Shown here piece after piece: positions 54,349-64,000 of a DNA stretch of 64,000 nt (position 1 is the first letter of the stretch; each line of letters starts with the position of its first letter). Both the position numbers and the translations under genes were made by a program. The DNA is from Heliopora coerulea. Lineage: Eukaryota; Cnidaria; Anthozoa; Scleralcyonacea; Helioporidae. The notes beneath the pieces are model-generated. The model saw only the letters and a list, made by a program, of their open reading frames with translations. It did not search any database and was not told the origin of the DNA. Location of the stretch: contig JASJOG010000010.1 in the NCBI GenBank assembly GCA_030142905.1, positions 2,989,501 to 3,053,500 on the forward strand. Direction: 5' to 3'.

Positions 54349-56502
54349 ATTAATCTTGCTAAGTTAAACTTTGAACTAATGTAAACTCTCAATCAAAATC
54401 CGGACAATAAGTTTGAACTCGTAGATTTGTTCATTCCAAAACTGCTCAACTACATAAACATTACATATTTACAAAGACAACGTTAAAAAACAAGAATATT
54501 AATATAAATTCAAGCATTCAAGTCGACTTACAGTTTAGTTACTCTGTCCGGCAGAAACTTGAGCGTTCACGATTGAATATACAGATATTTGCTCGCAAAG
54601 TGCGGCCGTTGCCAGTTTTATCAACTAATTTGTATGTTAAGGAAGCAAATTCAAATTATGCTCATTCGAACATATGATATATTTCCGGTTTGAATTTAAC
54701 ACTTGGAAAGGCCTGAACTTTAATCATCGACAGCCTACAGTGCACAATTTAAGTTAACTAATTTGGTTAAATGAGGTGAAAGTCTACATGTGTAGTATGT
54801 AAATAACAAACTATAATGGCAGTTGTAATTTATATATTTTATTCTAGCATAATAGGTGTGTTCATTAAAGCACCCGTCCAAAATACAAGTGGGGTGCATC
54901 GGAGCTCATCACTTAGGTGAATAAAATTGCTTGCTGTTAGCCAGAATAAAACAGTAAAGTGTGCCCTTGTCCCTCAATGGGTTAAACATGCTATGGTTGA
55001 TTTCCATGTGCAGGTAAGACCATGCAAGCATTGCCAGCAACTACTTTTGACGTCTTACTCTATAACAATAAAATTGATTTTAAAAATGATGGCTTTCTGT
55101 CTTACAACTTACAGTACGAAAAATAAGAAATTTAAAAAAAAAATAATAACAGGACTTGGTTATTGGGAGGTGTACAACATTTTATTAAATTTACAATCTC
55201 TACCAGTAACGTCAATGTATGTTTATTTAACAGTGGGTGGCAATGATCCTTTAGAAATGCTGTTCATTATTAGAATTCAGAAAACTACTTATTCAGGTTT
55301 CCCAGTCTTTGCCATTGCATTATAATACAATTTAAATTTTAGAAATAATTTATGTTATACATATAACAACTATATAGCTCATAAAAAATCATTTTTGTCT
55401 TTATAAAGTGTCCCTGAAAGGCACTTCCATGTTTTAAATGTTTCTTTTTACAGTTTGAATTCTCATCAGAAGGTAATCCTCTGTGTGCTTGCATCATACT
55501 GGGTTAATCTGAATGACCTTTTAGTTGAGATAGGAATGTTAATAAACTATAAGGCACCAAAGAATAATCTGGCCAACACTATAATTCTCCAAATGAAATT
55601 CCAGCCTTTGCCTCCATATTGACGAGTACATTGTAAGTTTTAAACAGACACACTGAAAGAGGACCTTCATCACCATCTGCGACCATGTCACTATACAAAG
55701 GAAAAGTTATAAAAAACCAGTCCATAAAAAACTTCATATTTTGAATTTTCCTGGTATCAATATTAAACAGGGTTCATACTGATGAAAGATCACAAAATTT
55801 CAGGAGTTTTCCAAGGTAGCAACGCTACTTTTCCAGGATCCAACCCCTAGTTTTCTTCTTTGGCATAAAGAACAAGAATGTAATCTTCCTTATGACAACA
55901 GTACAACATTATTTTGTTGGTTTCAATATAAGAATTAAGCAATAATGAACTCACGACTCGATTCAATTTGGATTTGACAGAAAAGCAAGGACAAAAGCAA
56001 ACAAATCTATTTTGTGTATGAAAAAAGGAACTTTTGTGAATGTACGAATTGGCAGGTCTGGATTATCCAGGTTCAAATTCTATACAAAATCCCAGGAGGA
56101 TTCCTGGAGAATTACAGGAGTACCCAAAAAACAGCTGTTTTTCTAGGAGTTTTCCAGGGCCCTGTAAAGAACCGTATTCAGGGCTGAGAGCGACTGAGGT
56201 GCCGGTGAACTCAAGCTAAATTCTACTCGAAAAAATCGTTTATACATTACCAAACTAATAAAAAAGTAATCGCTTACCTCCTCTTCAATAGATTCAGAAA
56301 TGTAATGAAAATCGTCCTCCTACTTTTCCAAATACAGCAGTTTTAGTGAGCCAACTTTGGTTTTCGCCATATTCTTTGTAGTTGAAATGCGCTGAGTATA
56401 CCCTCCAAGAACATGGCGGATGCGGACATGCGCAGTTAAAAAGGTGTGACAACTTTCCTCGCGAGTGGGACTTCTGGTTAATTCTTTATTCTGCGTTAAG
56501 AG

Positions 56503-56814
56503 ATTCGGGAAATCCCCAGACCGTTCCAGCAGATTGGAACAAAAAATGCGAAGGCTGTCAAATGTTTTATTGCTGACAAAGATAGGTAACAGTCTACCAA
56601 GAACACTGATGCTTTACTTTATAATGCGATGACTTCCAACGGTATGCAATCTTTAGCTTAAAGTCATACGTAGGACATTTTCCGGGAAAAGAGATCGATG
56701 TTTTTAGCTTGGAGCGGCACTGGAAAGTGAAAGTGCGTTACGTTGTAGACCACTGAAAATTTACGGAAATATATGCTTTCAATGTCTTGAAAGCATATAT
56801 AACAATTATCGTTA

Positions 56815-56846
<32 letters not shown>

Positions 56847-56916
56847 GATAAGTGAGATTTTATTAAAAAAATCGTAGGAAGAGAGTGCTCAATACCAGAG
56901 TAGAGCGAATTACAAT
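56503..56916. other. Spacer with GT/TA microsatellite
   Basis: GT run at about 56815-56834 followed by a TA run; a short inverted pair ATATATGCTTTCAA/TTGAAAGCATATAT at 56768-56800. Confidence 0.6.
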
Positions 56917-56990
56917 AGCAAGACAAGGTAAACTTGGGTTACTTCATAAAGATTTACTTTATGAAGTAACCCAAGTTTACCTTGTCTTAC

Positions 56991-56993
<3 letters not shown>
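56917..56993. repeat. Short perfect foldback
   Basis: Arms of about 36 bp: AAGACAAGGTAAACTTGGGT... TTCATAAAG and the inverse CTTTATGAA... TACCTTGTCTT, separated by 5 nt. A TA run follows directly (56994-57035). Confidence 0.85.
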
Positions 56994-57040
<47 letters not shown>

Positions 57041-57210
57041 ATGAGGTAAGCGATATAATCCCATTTGCTCTTTCTTTGCGTTATTGAGCCCTCTTTGCAT
57101 TTCGTAAACCTAAACGTTCACGTATATATATATAAATATCTATATATATATATGCATGTATGTATATACAAACATGATATATATATATATATATATATAT
57201 CGTATTTGTA
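56994..57210. repeat. TA microsatellites
   Basis: TA runs at 56994-57035, around 57123-57155 and 57178-57200 separated by ordinary DNA. Confidence 0.85.
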
Positions 57211-60200
57211 TATATTTTGTTTTTAGTGTTGGGTTTAATACTACATGTTATGCTACTTCAGGCTATGTACTGGTTTTTATACAAATCCACTGGGATTCAT
57301 GCATACAAATTCAGTGAGTCAATTTGCCTGGATTTCCATGCTTGTGTTCCCATCCGAAGGACAGTGCCGCCGTGTTGTATTTTAGAAATAATACTTCACT
57401 TGGTGCATAGATTTTGGCATAGCCAAAAAATTTTTTGCAGAGGTTAATGTTAGGAATATTTTGCAGCAGGTAATGCTCCTTATTGTCTGCATTCTGGAGT
57501 GCAGTTCAGCAGATCCTCTTGTTTCCCTCAGTGCCTGGGATAGGGTATGTGGTAAGGTAGAGCCTGAAGGTTTACAGTATGTTGTTAGGTTTTCCATCAC
57601 ATTACTTAATACCCTATGCATTTATGCACAGCAAGTGTTAAGTGACCATTCATACATGTACGTGTAGTTCACTAGTGTCTGTTAGTTTACTGCACAAGGT
57701 ATATACTTCTGGAGTACCTGATGTTACATTGTTACATGTATATTTTAAATATTGGATTAGTGAATTGTAATGTACTGTATGAACTATGTACTCATGATAT
57801 GCTAGAAGAGAAGACTTAAGAAATTATTTTCAATTCTTCTGTGCACTGACATAGGGCATATTAACTCTGCAATATCTTTGTACAACATTTTTATATCCTT
57901 TTGCTTTAGCCTATGACACCTTAGACCTTTGATCAATTGCAATTCAGTGTTATTGCTTTTTTTTACAATTGTCATATACATGAGAATATTCTTAACTTAT
58001 ATTCATTTGGTTAGGTTTGCAAGTAATTGTTTAAGACTAGCTTGGAACAAAAAATCAAAGTCATATTGACAAATGAAAGCTACTGCACTTCATACATTGA
58101 AACTGAAATGCTCAATCAAAAGGATATCAGAATCATACATGTGCCAATTTTAAGAAAAAAATATATAAAATCAAATTGGCCAGTAACAAGGAAAAATGCT
58201 GATGGAGGCAATTATGGTAAAGATTGCTGCTCCTCCTCTCAACCAGTATTGCAATGATGGGGTTGGTACAAAACAACAATCAATTTTTGGTAATTTTTGT
58301 TAACTATTCACAATAATTAACTTGTCCTGTTCACTGTCTGTAAATCCAGTAAACAAAACAAAAACACTAAAAGCTCTGGTTTTGTTTTTGCCAAAACTTC
58401 ATAAACCCTACAAAGGCTAGAACTGGAACAATTATATTGAACTGCAACATATATTGTCTGAATCATTAACTGAGGTATTCATAACCCTTTCCTAATGTCC
58501 AAGCAGTCTTCCCTTAATGAGCAAAATGGTCTAGCATTAGCCACAGTAAAATTAAAATGTCAGATGCAGATCAAAAAGAGTTAAATAAAAAATTTCCTTT
58601 AAATAAAAAATTACTAAATAAAAAGTAAAATGACAGACATGAGTGCCCTTTTTGAAACTTAATCCCTGGCTACCCAGGGTTACCTCCAGTATGACTGATT
58701 TGGAAGGTCCCCTCTTGCTCCTCTATATCAAATAGAAAAGCTTTGCTAAGGCTACATTTGATTTCTGACTGATAACTTTGAGATAGAATTAGGAAAGAAG
58801 GTCATAGGTGGTGGCATGTTCCATTTGGAAATTAACATATTTGCAAAATCCCTAGATGGCTACATTCAGCACTCCAATAAGATATTGTGACCATTGTTTC
58901 TACCTGTGATCCAAAATTTTGAGATCCAATTTTATGGGGATTGGATTAAAAAATTAAAAGAACAATAAGAATGATGGATTTAGACAAATCCTCCATTAGC
59001 TACTGGCTATGTCACTTTTAGAAATGGCATGATGGTGCTATATCCTAATTCAAAAACACATAGAAAGTCTTGAATATCCACTGTCTTCCAAAAAGCATTA
59101 ATTTTGATTCATTAAAGGCATTTTAGGAACTGCTAATGGTCCATTCTCTAGTAGCCTAATCATGCAGGCTTTGAGTGCAACTAATTTGTTGAATAGAATT
59201 CCTAAATTAGCTGTGATGCAACTTCCAGGGAGAGTGGGAATCCAGATCCCATATAAAAAAGCCCAGATTCATGACCAAAGCTATACCACAACTGGAAGAG
59301 TATTAATCTTTACAAACTGTCAAATCAGACAGTTAGAGAATTTCAGATTGTTTAAGATGACATATTTAAGTGAAAATGATCACCCTCTTAAAATCTTTAC
59401 TGGATGTTGCCTCCCCAAATTTACTAACTTTGTTTACAAAACCCTCTTTCTCAGGTGAATTAGGGTTGCCAGCCAGGAGCATGTTGAGGTCCAACAGTTT
59501 ACTCCTCAGAGTAAGGCATGCTTGTTTTGCCTTTGAACTAAATGACATTGGTTTTATATTTTGCTTTCCCAACTCCAAATTAAGCAAGATGTAAGTCTTC
59601 TTTTCACTATTCAATTGAATTTCTAGTCCCAATAAGTGTTCTTTGAGGCATTTTGACATCCTACCCTCCTCTACTAATGAGAGTAAGACCCATTCCCTGC
59701 CTGGAATTCCTGAATAAACAGATACGAGGTAATGATTTGAAGCATATTTTATATTGCTTTAATCAGGATATTGTTTTAACAAATCGTTCATTTTTGAGAT
59801 CATCCATAGATTTTAATGTATTTATTATATATTTTCTAGGCTTTTGTCTTGTTTTGGGGAAGTTTTTGTCTTTGTATGCTTGGCTTTTGTACTTCTTTGT
59901 TAGAATTTTGCAAATTCATGTACATTCTTGATTAAAATCAACAATTTTCCTGAAAAAAAATGATGGATTAAAATCCTGGTTTTAATTAATCCTTTAGATC
60001 CCAGATCTCTCCAAGGAAATTATAAATTACTCATTCAATTCAAAATTCTCTTGAAAATCTATTGGATTTTCTAATATACATATGTTAAATCATACAGATA
60101 TATAGATTTTGGAGCTATAAAGGGTTAATCAAATCTAATTAAATCAAATTAACAGACTTCATAGTGTTTCAATCATAACTCTTGAACAAATTGGAGGAAA

Positions 60201-60535
60201 GAGCTGAACTTTTTAGTTGTTCCAAAATTTAATGGGAAATCTTTGATATGTGTTTTAATTCATATTGGGAACTAGTGTTGTTTCCATGGAAACCCATTTT
60301 TTGAAGTGCATTGCAGAAATTTCAACATTTCTGGTATTTTAATTTTGCCTACATTCAACTTACAAAGTTGTTGGTTCAGTTTAAGGGATGAAGTGTAATG
60401 GTGACACATACTTCCATAACCACATCTAGCTGTTATCCCTGAAAAAAATGCATTAGTTCATTGCATGTAGTTGGAACTCTAAGTACTGGTAACCAAGTTA
60501 TAATGTTTCATAATATAGGACAGATACAGTATATG
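57211..60535. other. Long stretch without recognised genes
   Basis: About 3.3 kb of AT-rich DNA. Open frames of 70-98 aa occur on both strands (for example 59162-59458 and 59366-59659) but none shows a domain or splice context I trust. A palindromic GTTTCCATGGAAAC at 60280-60293 resembles an RFX-type X-box imperfectly. Confidence 0.35.
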
Positions 60536-61136
60536 CCCACATTCCAAGGGTTACTTGCACAAACGTATCCTTAGTTATGTCTACTTAGCCATACTTAGAT
60601 ATACTGAACCCCATTTACATATACTTACACTTACTCAAACCTGCTTACACTTACTTACACATACTTATGCCTTCTAACACCTATCCTAAACATGCTTAGA
60701 CCTACTTATACCTATTTGGACCTACTTAGACCTATATAGGCCTACTTACCATAAGCCAACTCAGAGCTATTTAGACCTACTCAGGATTCCTTAGCCTTAC
60801 TTAGAACTACTTTGCCCTACTTACTCCAACATAGGCCTATTTAAACCTACTTTGGTCTATGTAGACCTACTTAAAGCTAATTAGGCCTGCTTAGGCATTC
60901 TTAGGCTTACTTGGGCCTACATAGACCTACTTAAGCCTATTTAACCCTGTTTAATAGACTAGTATATAGGCCTGCTTAGGCATATTTAGCCCTTCTTAAA
61001 TCAACTTAGGCCTGCTTAGGTATACTTAGACCTGTTTAACCCAGCTTAGACCAATCTAGACCTGCTCAGACCTACTTAAGACTATGTAAATCTACTTAGA
61101 TGTACTTAGGCCTACTTAGACCTATTAAAAACCTAC
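60536..61136. repeat. 10-bp ACCTACTTAG minisatellite
   Basis: About sixty imperfect copies of a 10-bp unit ACCTACTTAG/GCCTACTTAG, with variants such as ACCTATATAG and GCCTGCTTAG, across 600 bp. The unit is not palindromic. The period is close to one DNA helical turn. Confidence 0.85.
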
Positions 61137-62049
61137 AATGTCATTTCAAAGACCTGTAGTACATTAAAGAGGCAAGACTAAGCAAGGAAATTTTAAGTAC
61201 ACTTCTTTTACTTTAATTTTAAACAAAAATACTTTACATTTTTCTCTAACCTCATCCCTATCACTAATTACACGGAAGTTAAGAGTTCGATTTTTTGCGG
61301 TAGTCTGCCGATTGAGAGTCGACCTACCAAGCATTTCGTGGGCAAAATCACTGGAATGATGATACCTGAGCTATTTCCAAAGTAACACGTCTCCATTCTA
61401 GATTATAAAGAACATACAATCCAGCCTACAAGAATGAAGTGCTAGAAGACATTTCCACCCTGAGTACGTTCTGCAGTCACATAAGCTGCGCCAAAGCATC
61501 TTGACTTACGGAAGCAAATCCAACGTCGCATTGTAAAAACCCCTTAGCCCTCTAGTCGTTATGTCAATGCCTTAATGTCCAGCCGCTTACTTGGAGATGA
61601 GTGACCATACTATTGAATAGCTCCTTAAGCCTCTCATGTCTAGTTACTAGTGACCTCTTAAGATTAGGAAGAGATTTTTAGGTTTGGTCTAGGATTAGTG
61701 TACGGGCTATTATTAGTGTACGGGCTATTATTTAGGATTAGTGACCGACCATAAAAGAACCGGTAATGCGATTTTCTGACCACTGTCCCAACTAGCCTCG
61801 TCACTAGACGAGAGAACGAAAAATGGGAAATTATAAGCCATTTGACAAATAAGTTAGGCTAGTGGTGAGAAGTGAGGAATAGGTCTATGCACGTCCTTCA
61901 GGTATACCTCTTCCTTACAGATATCATTGTCTCTTTGCTATCAGTTTCCACAGTTGTTTGGTTGTTTGGTGGTAAAAGATGCAATACCATTTGCATTGAT
62001 TACCTTTTTTTCCTCTCTTCTTTTTTTTCGTTCGTACTGATATTCAGAG
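61137..62049. other. No gene seen; upstream of KH paralogue exons
   Basis: Direct repeat GTACGGGCTATTATT at about 61701-61730. Upstream exons of the KH paralogue may lie here but none was identifiable. Confidence 0.35.
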
Positions 62050-62241
62050 GTTACACTTGTAAAGAAAGTAAATGTTCCTGAAAACCTCAAAGGCTTGGTA
62101 ATAGGAAAGCAAAAGTCAGGATTACTCAATATTGCTAGAACCACCGGCACACGAGTTTTTTTGGATGAATCTAACGAGATTTGTGTTAAGGGAAACAGCG
62201 AACAGGTCAAACTAGTGGAAAAGATGATTAAAAGAAAGTTG
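62050..62241 (+). CDS. KH paralogue exon: KH domain with variant loop (GKQK)
   Basis: Acceptor TATTCAG region, donor GTAGGT; about 64 codons. It reads VKKVNVPENLKGLVIGKQKS, GLLNIARTTGTRVFLDES, NEICVKGNSEQ and VEKMIKRKL. It has the KH layout, but the loop is GKQK rather than GXXG, so nucleic-acid binding may be altered. The second half and exon end match the exon at 12267-12365 of the first gene. The exact start (62048 or 62050) is uncertain. Confidence 0.8.
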
Positions 62242-62393
62242 GTAGGTAAACTATTTTGTTTTATAAAATGTCTGAAAATTGCAGGGGGGAGTTTTAACTG
62301 TTTTTACTATAAACCAGCATTAATTTATATAATGCCAAGATTCTCTAAAAGTTAATGCCTAAACGCTTGACTAAACTTTACACTTTGTTTCAG

Positions 62394-62591
62394 AAAGAAG
62401 GTTTCAAGAAAGAATTTAAACTTTGTAAAGCATTAATGATTGGAATAAATGGCGAAACACTGAGACGACTGGAAACCAAATCTGGTGCAAAAATTAATTT
62501 GCGACCCATAGACGATAAGTTTGTACGGGTTACGATAAAAGGCTCGTCTACGAATTGTGACAGAGCTTATGGCTTGATTCAGGAAACCATC
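62394..62591 (+). CDS. KH paralogue exon: KH domain (GING)
   Basis: Acceptor TTGTTTCAG, donor GTAAGT, 66 codons, phase 0. It reads FKKEFKLCKALMIGINGETL with a GING loop, then RRLETKSGAKINLRP, FVRVTIKGSSTNC and a final helix DRAYGLIQETI. It is closest in layout to the one-domain exons of the first gene (15650-15859, 17037-17246). No third exon was found in the last 1.4 kb. Confidence 0.85.
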
Positions 62592-63424
62592 GTAAGTGTT
62601 GTGTTTTTTCGGAAAATGATTGAAAAGGGCTAACTACAAGTGAAAATTAAGAATGAAGTGAATACAAAAATGGATTAGTGTTAAATAGACCGTGTACACG
62701 TACACATACATATAGGTACACCGTCATGCACATCGGTATAGGGCTACATAATCCTATACATAAGACAAGTCTCAAGGGGTTGCTATGAAATTATCACTAT
62801 TTAGAAGAAGACAGAAAAGAACCTGTGTGAATGGACACAATGGTGACGTTCGAGACAGGGACTGTTGGGATTCTGTCCCCGAAGGGGGGACTCTTGTTGT
62901 CATCTGACCTGAAAACTTCAGTGAAGTGCAGTTAAGATTATGCATTCCAGACGAAAAAGGTTCAAGGTGTTAAATCCCGAAAATGCTCCACTATCTTCAA
63001 TGTTGAGACTTGAGAGATTTCACTAGATATCGTTTTATAAGTTTTCTATTTAATAAAATAGACAAGCTTTTGATCTTGCCAAGACTATTGACGCTTTAAC
63101 ACCACACCTATTGTCAAATACACAAAGCTCCTTATCACGCACTTCTTCAATGACTGCATTTATTGAGATGTCTTCTGGATCTTTATATTCTCACTCCATT
63201 AAAATCAGGCGAAGATTTTTTACGCAATTATCAAATGACGCATGTGGATTCGGTTTACGTTATTTCAGTTTATGCCGAAGGACTTTCTTATTTTCACGCA
63301 AAGAAATGTACATTTCGAATTCTTGAGAACTTTTTGCGGGTCAGACTTTTGTCCAACGGACCACTGAAAAGTATGCTGGATTCCTGTTCTTGGAATGCTA
63401 TCCATTCAACCCATATAGGCCATT
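62592..63424. other. Intron or intergenic, nothing certain
   Basis: Two overlapping plus-strand frames (63111-63326, 63163-63426) could be decayed Penelope RT or unrelated. No KH-like exon seen. Confidence 0.35.
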
Positions 63425-63845
63425 GAACAAAAATGAAAAGTTATTGGAGTTTTTTTGATCGTATAAATTGTTACTATCCAACTATCAAGTACATATCGGA
63501 ATGGTCGATGGAAGAGCTCTCTTATTTGGATATTGTGGTAAAATTGGAAGGAAATTAGGTTATTACTGATGTGCTTTCTACACTAACGGATACACGTAAG
63601 TATTTACTTAGATTTAAATCATGTCATCCGAAGCATGTTAAAAAAGTATACCGTGTGGCAAGGCTCTTACGTTAAGACGTACTTGTAGTTCAGATGACGT
63701 ATTTTAAGGAAAGATTAAAATGTCTTCAAGGTTATCTCGTTAATAGAGAATTTGAGAAAAGTAATATTGATTTTCAGTTTATGAAGGTCATAGAGAAGAC
63801 TGGCACAAATCTTTTTTATTTCATGACAGACCTGCAATTCATTAT
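63425..63845 (+). pseudogene. Penelope-like RT C-terminal fragment
   Basis: One frame with two in-frame stops reads YYPTIKYISEWSMEELSYLD, VITDVLSTLTDTRKYLL, SCHPKHVKKVYRVARLLR and FKERLKCLQGYLVNREFEK. These are the post-palm motifs of Penelope-like RTs (HPTIKFT..FLD, PTDT..YL, SCHP.H.K..IPYSQ..R..R, F..R...L...L..RGY). The TAG after KLEGN and the TAA after RVARLLR show it is dead. Distinct from the minus-strand copy at 6-7.9 kb. Confidence 0.75.
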
Positions 63846-64000
63846 TTCAACAGAAGCGTTAAATCGTTTAGTCCACTCATTAGTATTCCGGAGTGTGATA
63901 ACGACTTATCACACTGCTCTCCTTTGAAATCACTGCGATAAACGCTTTTCGCATACTAATGAGTGCATATCTTAATTTCTAACGACCAATGCCCCTTCGA
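63846..64000. other. Window end, nothing seen
   Basis: Short AT-rich remainder without identifiable features. Confidence 0.4.

Larger units (their letters stand above)
50093..54689 (-). mobile_element. Truncated BEL/Pao LTR retroelement (Gag-PR-RT-RNase H)
   Basis: Minus strand. The coding frame starts at an ATG at 54348 (MSNVSERERKERP) and runs Gag, aspartic protease, RT and RNase H in BEL/Pao order. It is broken by TAG near 54237, TAA at 52381-52383, TGA at 51976-51978, a frameshift near 51400 and TGA at 50573-50575. It stops in the RNase H domain at QNPTG; integrase and 3' LTR are missing. The upstream 340 bp (54349-54689) starts TGTTAAATTC, consistent with a 5' LTR beginning exactly at the host-element junction. 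Inactive. Confidence 0.85.
49659..56495. mobile_element. Family X DNA transposon, copy 3, carrying a BEL/Pao fragment
   Basis: Ends CACAGAATAAAGAATTAACC (left) and the inverse CTTTATTCTGCG (right). TCTAAGAG (49651-49658) and TTAAGAG (56496-56502) form an 8-bp duplication with a 1-bp loss. Outer segments 49659-50098 and 54690-56495 are inverse copies of parts of copy 2. The 4.6 kb between them is a minus-strand BEL/Pao retroelement piece absent from copy 2. Confidence 0.8.

Noticed and set aside
59162..59659. Overlapping 97-98-aa frames as a gene
   Set aside because: No family motif, no splice context, and both strands are equally open.
60280..60293. RFX X-box regulatory site
   Set aside because: Palindromic but deviates from consensus at a key purine and is not next to a recognised gene.
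60536..61136. CRISPR-like array
   Set aside because: Units are contiguous 10-mers without spacers, in a eukaryotic context.

Overview
This is eukaryotic nuclear DNA: AT-rich, with split genes, GT-AG introns, long TA and ATT microsatellites and a very high load of decayed transposons. The mix (Penelope-like elements with a GIY-YIG endonuclease, a BEL/Pao retroelement, CR1/L2-like and RTE-like LINEs, a Helitron relic, many hAT-type MITEs and tRNA-derived repeats) fits an invertebrate animal. I suspect an anthozoan cnidarian, but no diagnostic single-copy marker is present, so that is inference.

Host genes: (1) A multi-exon gene on the plus strand, 12267-29185, encodes a multi-KH RNA-binding protein. 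I assembled at least ten coding exons with consistent phases: a half KH domain, two complete KH domains (GKNG and GKEG loops), then about 420 residues of C-terminal region that I do not recognise, ending in a TAA. One 85-nt exon (24900-24984) carries an apparent 1-nt insertion. (2) Two more KH exons at 62050-62591, same strand, belong to a second, paralogous gene whose remainder is outside the window or lost; a Penelope relic lies just downstream. (3) A minus-strand open frame at 152-892 looks coding but is not recognised.

Layout: 0-5.3 kb holds the unknown ORF, an hAT-type element, an inverted pair of tRNA-derived SINEs, an hAT MITE and a Penelope 3' fragment. 6-9 kb is a Penelope element and a LINE fragment on the minus strand, joined by TA repeats. 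9.8-10.8 kb is a tandem array of about 420-bp units. 12-29 kb is the KH gene, whose introns contain a TA-flanked MITE, several foldbacks, a Helitron fragment and Penelope ends. 30-46 kb is a graveyard of MITEs, a nearly full-length degenerate LINE, a tRNA-His-like sequence and hAT insertions. 47-49 kb is a 40-48-bp minisatellite split by an hAT-like element. 49.7-56.5 kb is a TIR element containing a truncated BEL/Pao retroelement. 57-60.5 kb is apparently empty, and 60.5-61.1 kb is a 10-bp minisatellite.

The most unusual pattern outside the KH genes is a DNA-transposon family ('family X' here) with three copies at 32554-33720, 40778-43369 and 49659-56495. They share termini of the form CACAGAATAA...ACCAGAAGTCCCACT and 7-8-bp target duplications, but their interiors differ. 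One copy carries the BEL/Pao gag-pol fragment, and one has inserted into a plausible coding frame. I could not assign the family to a superfamily.
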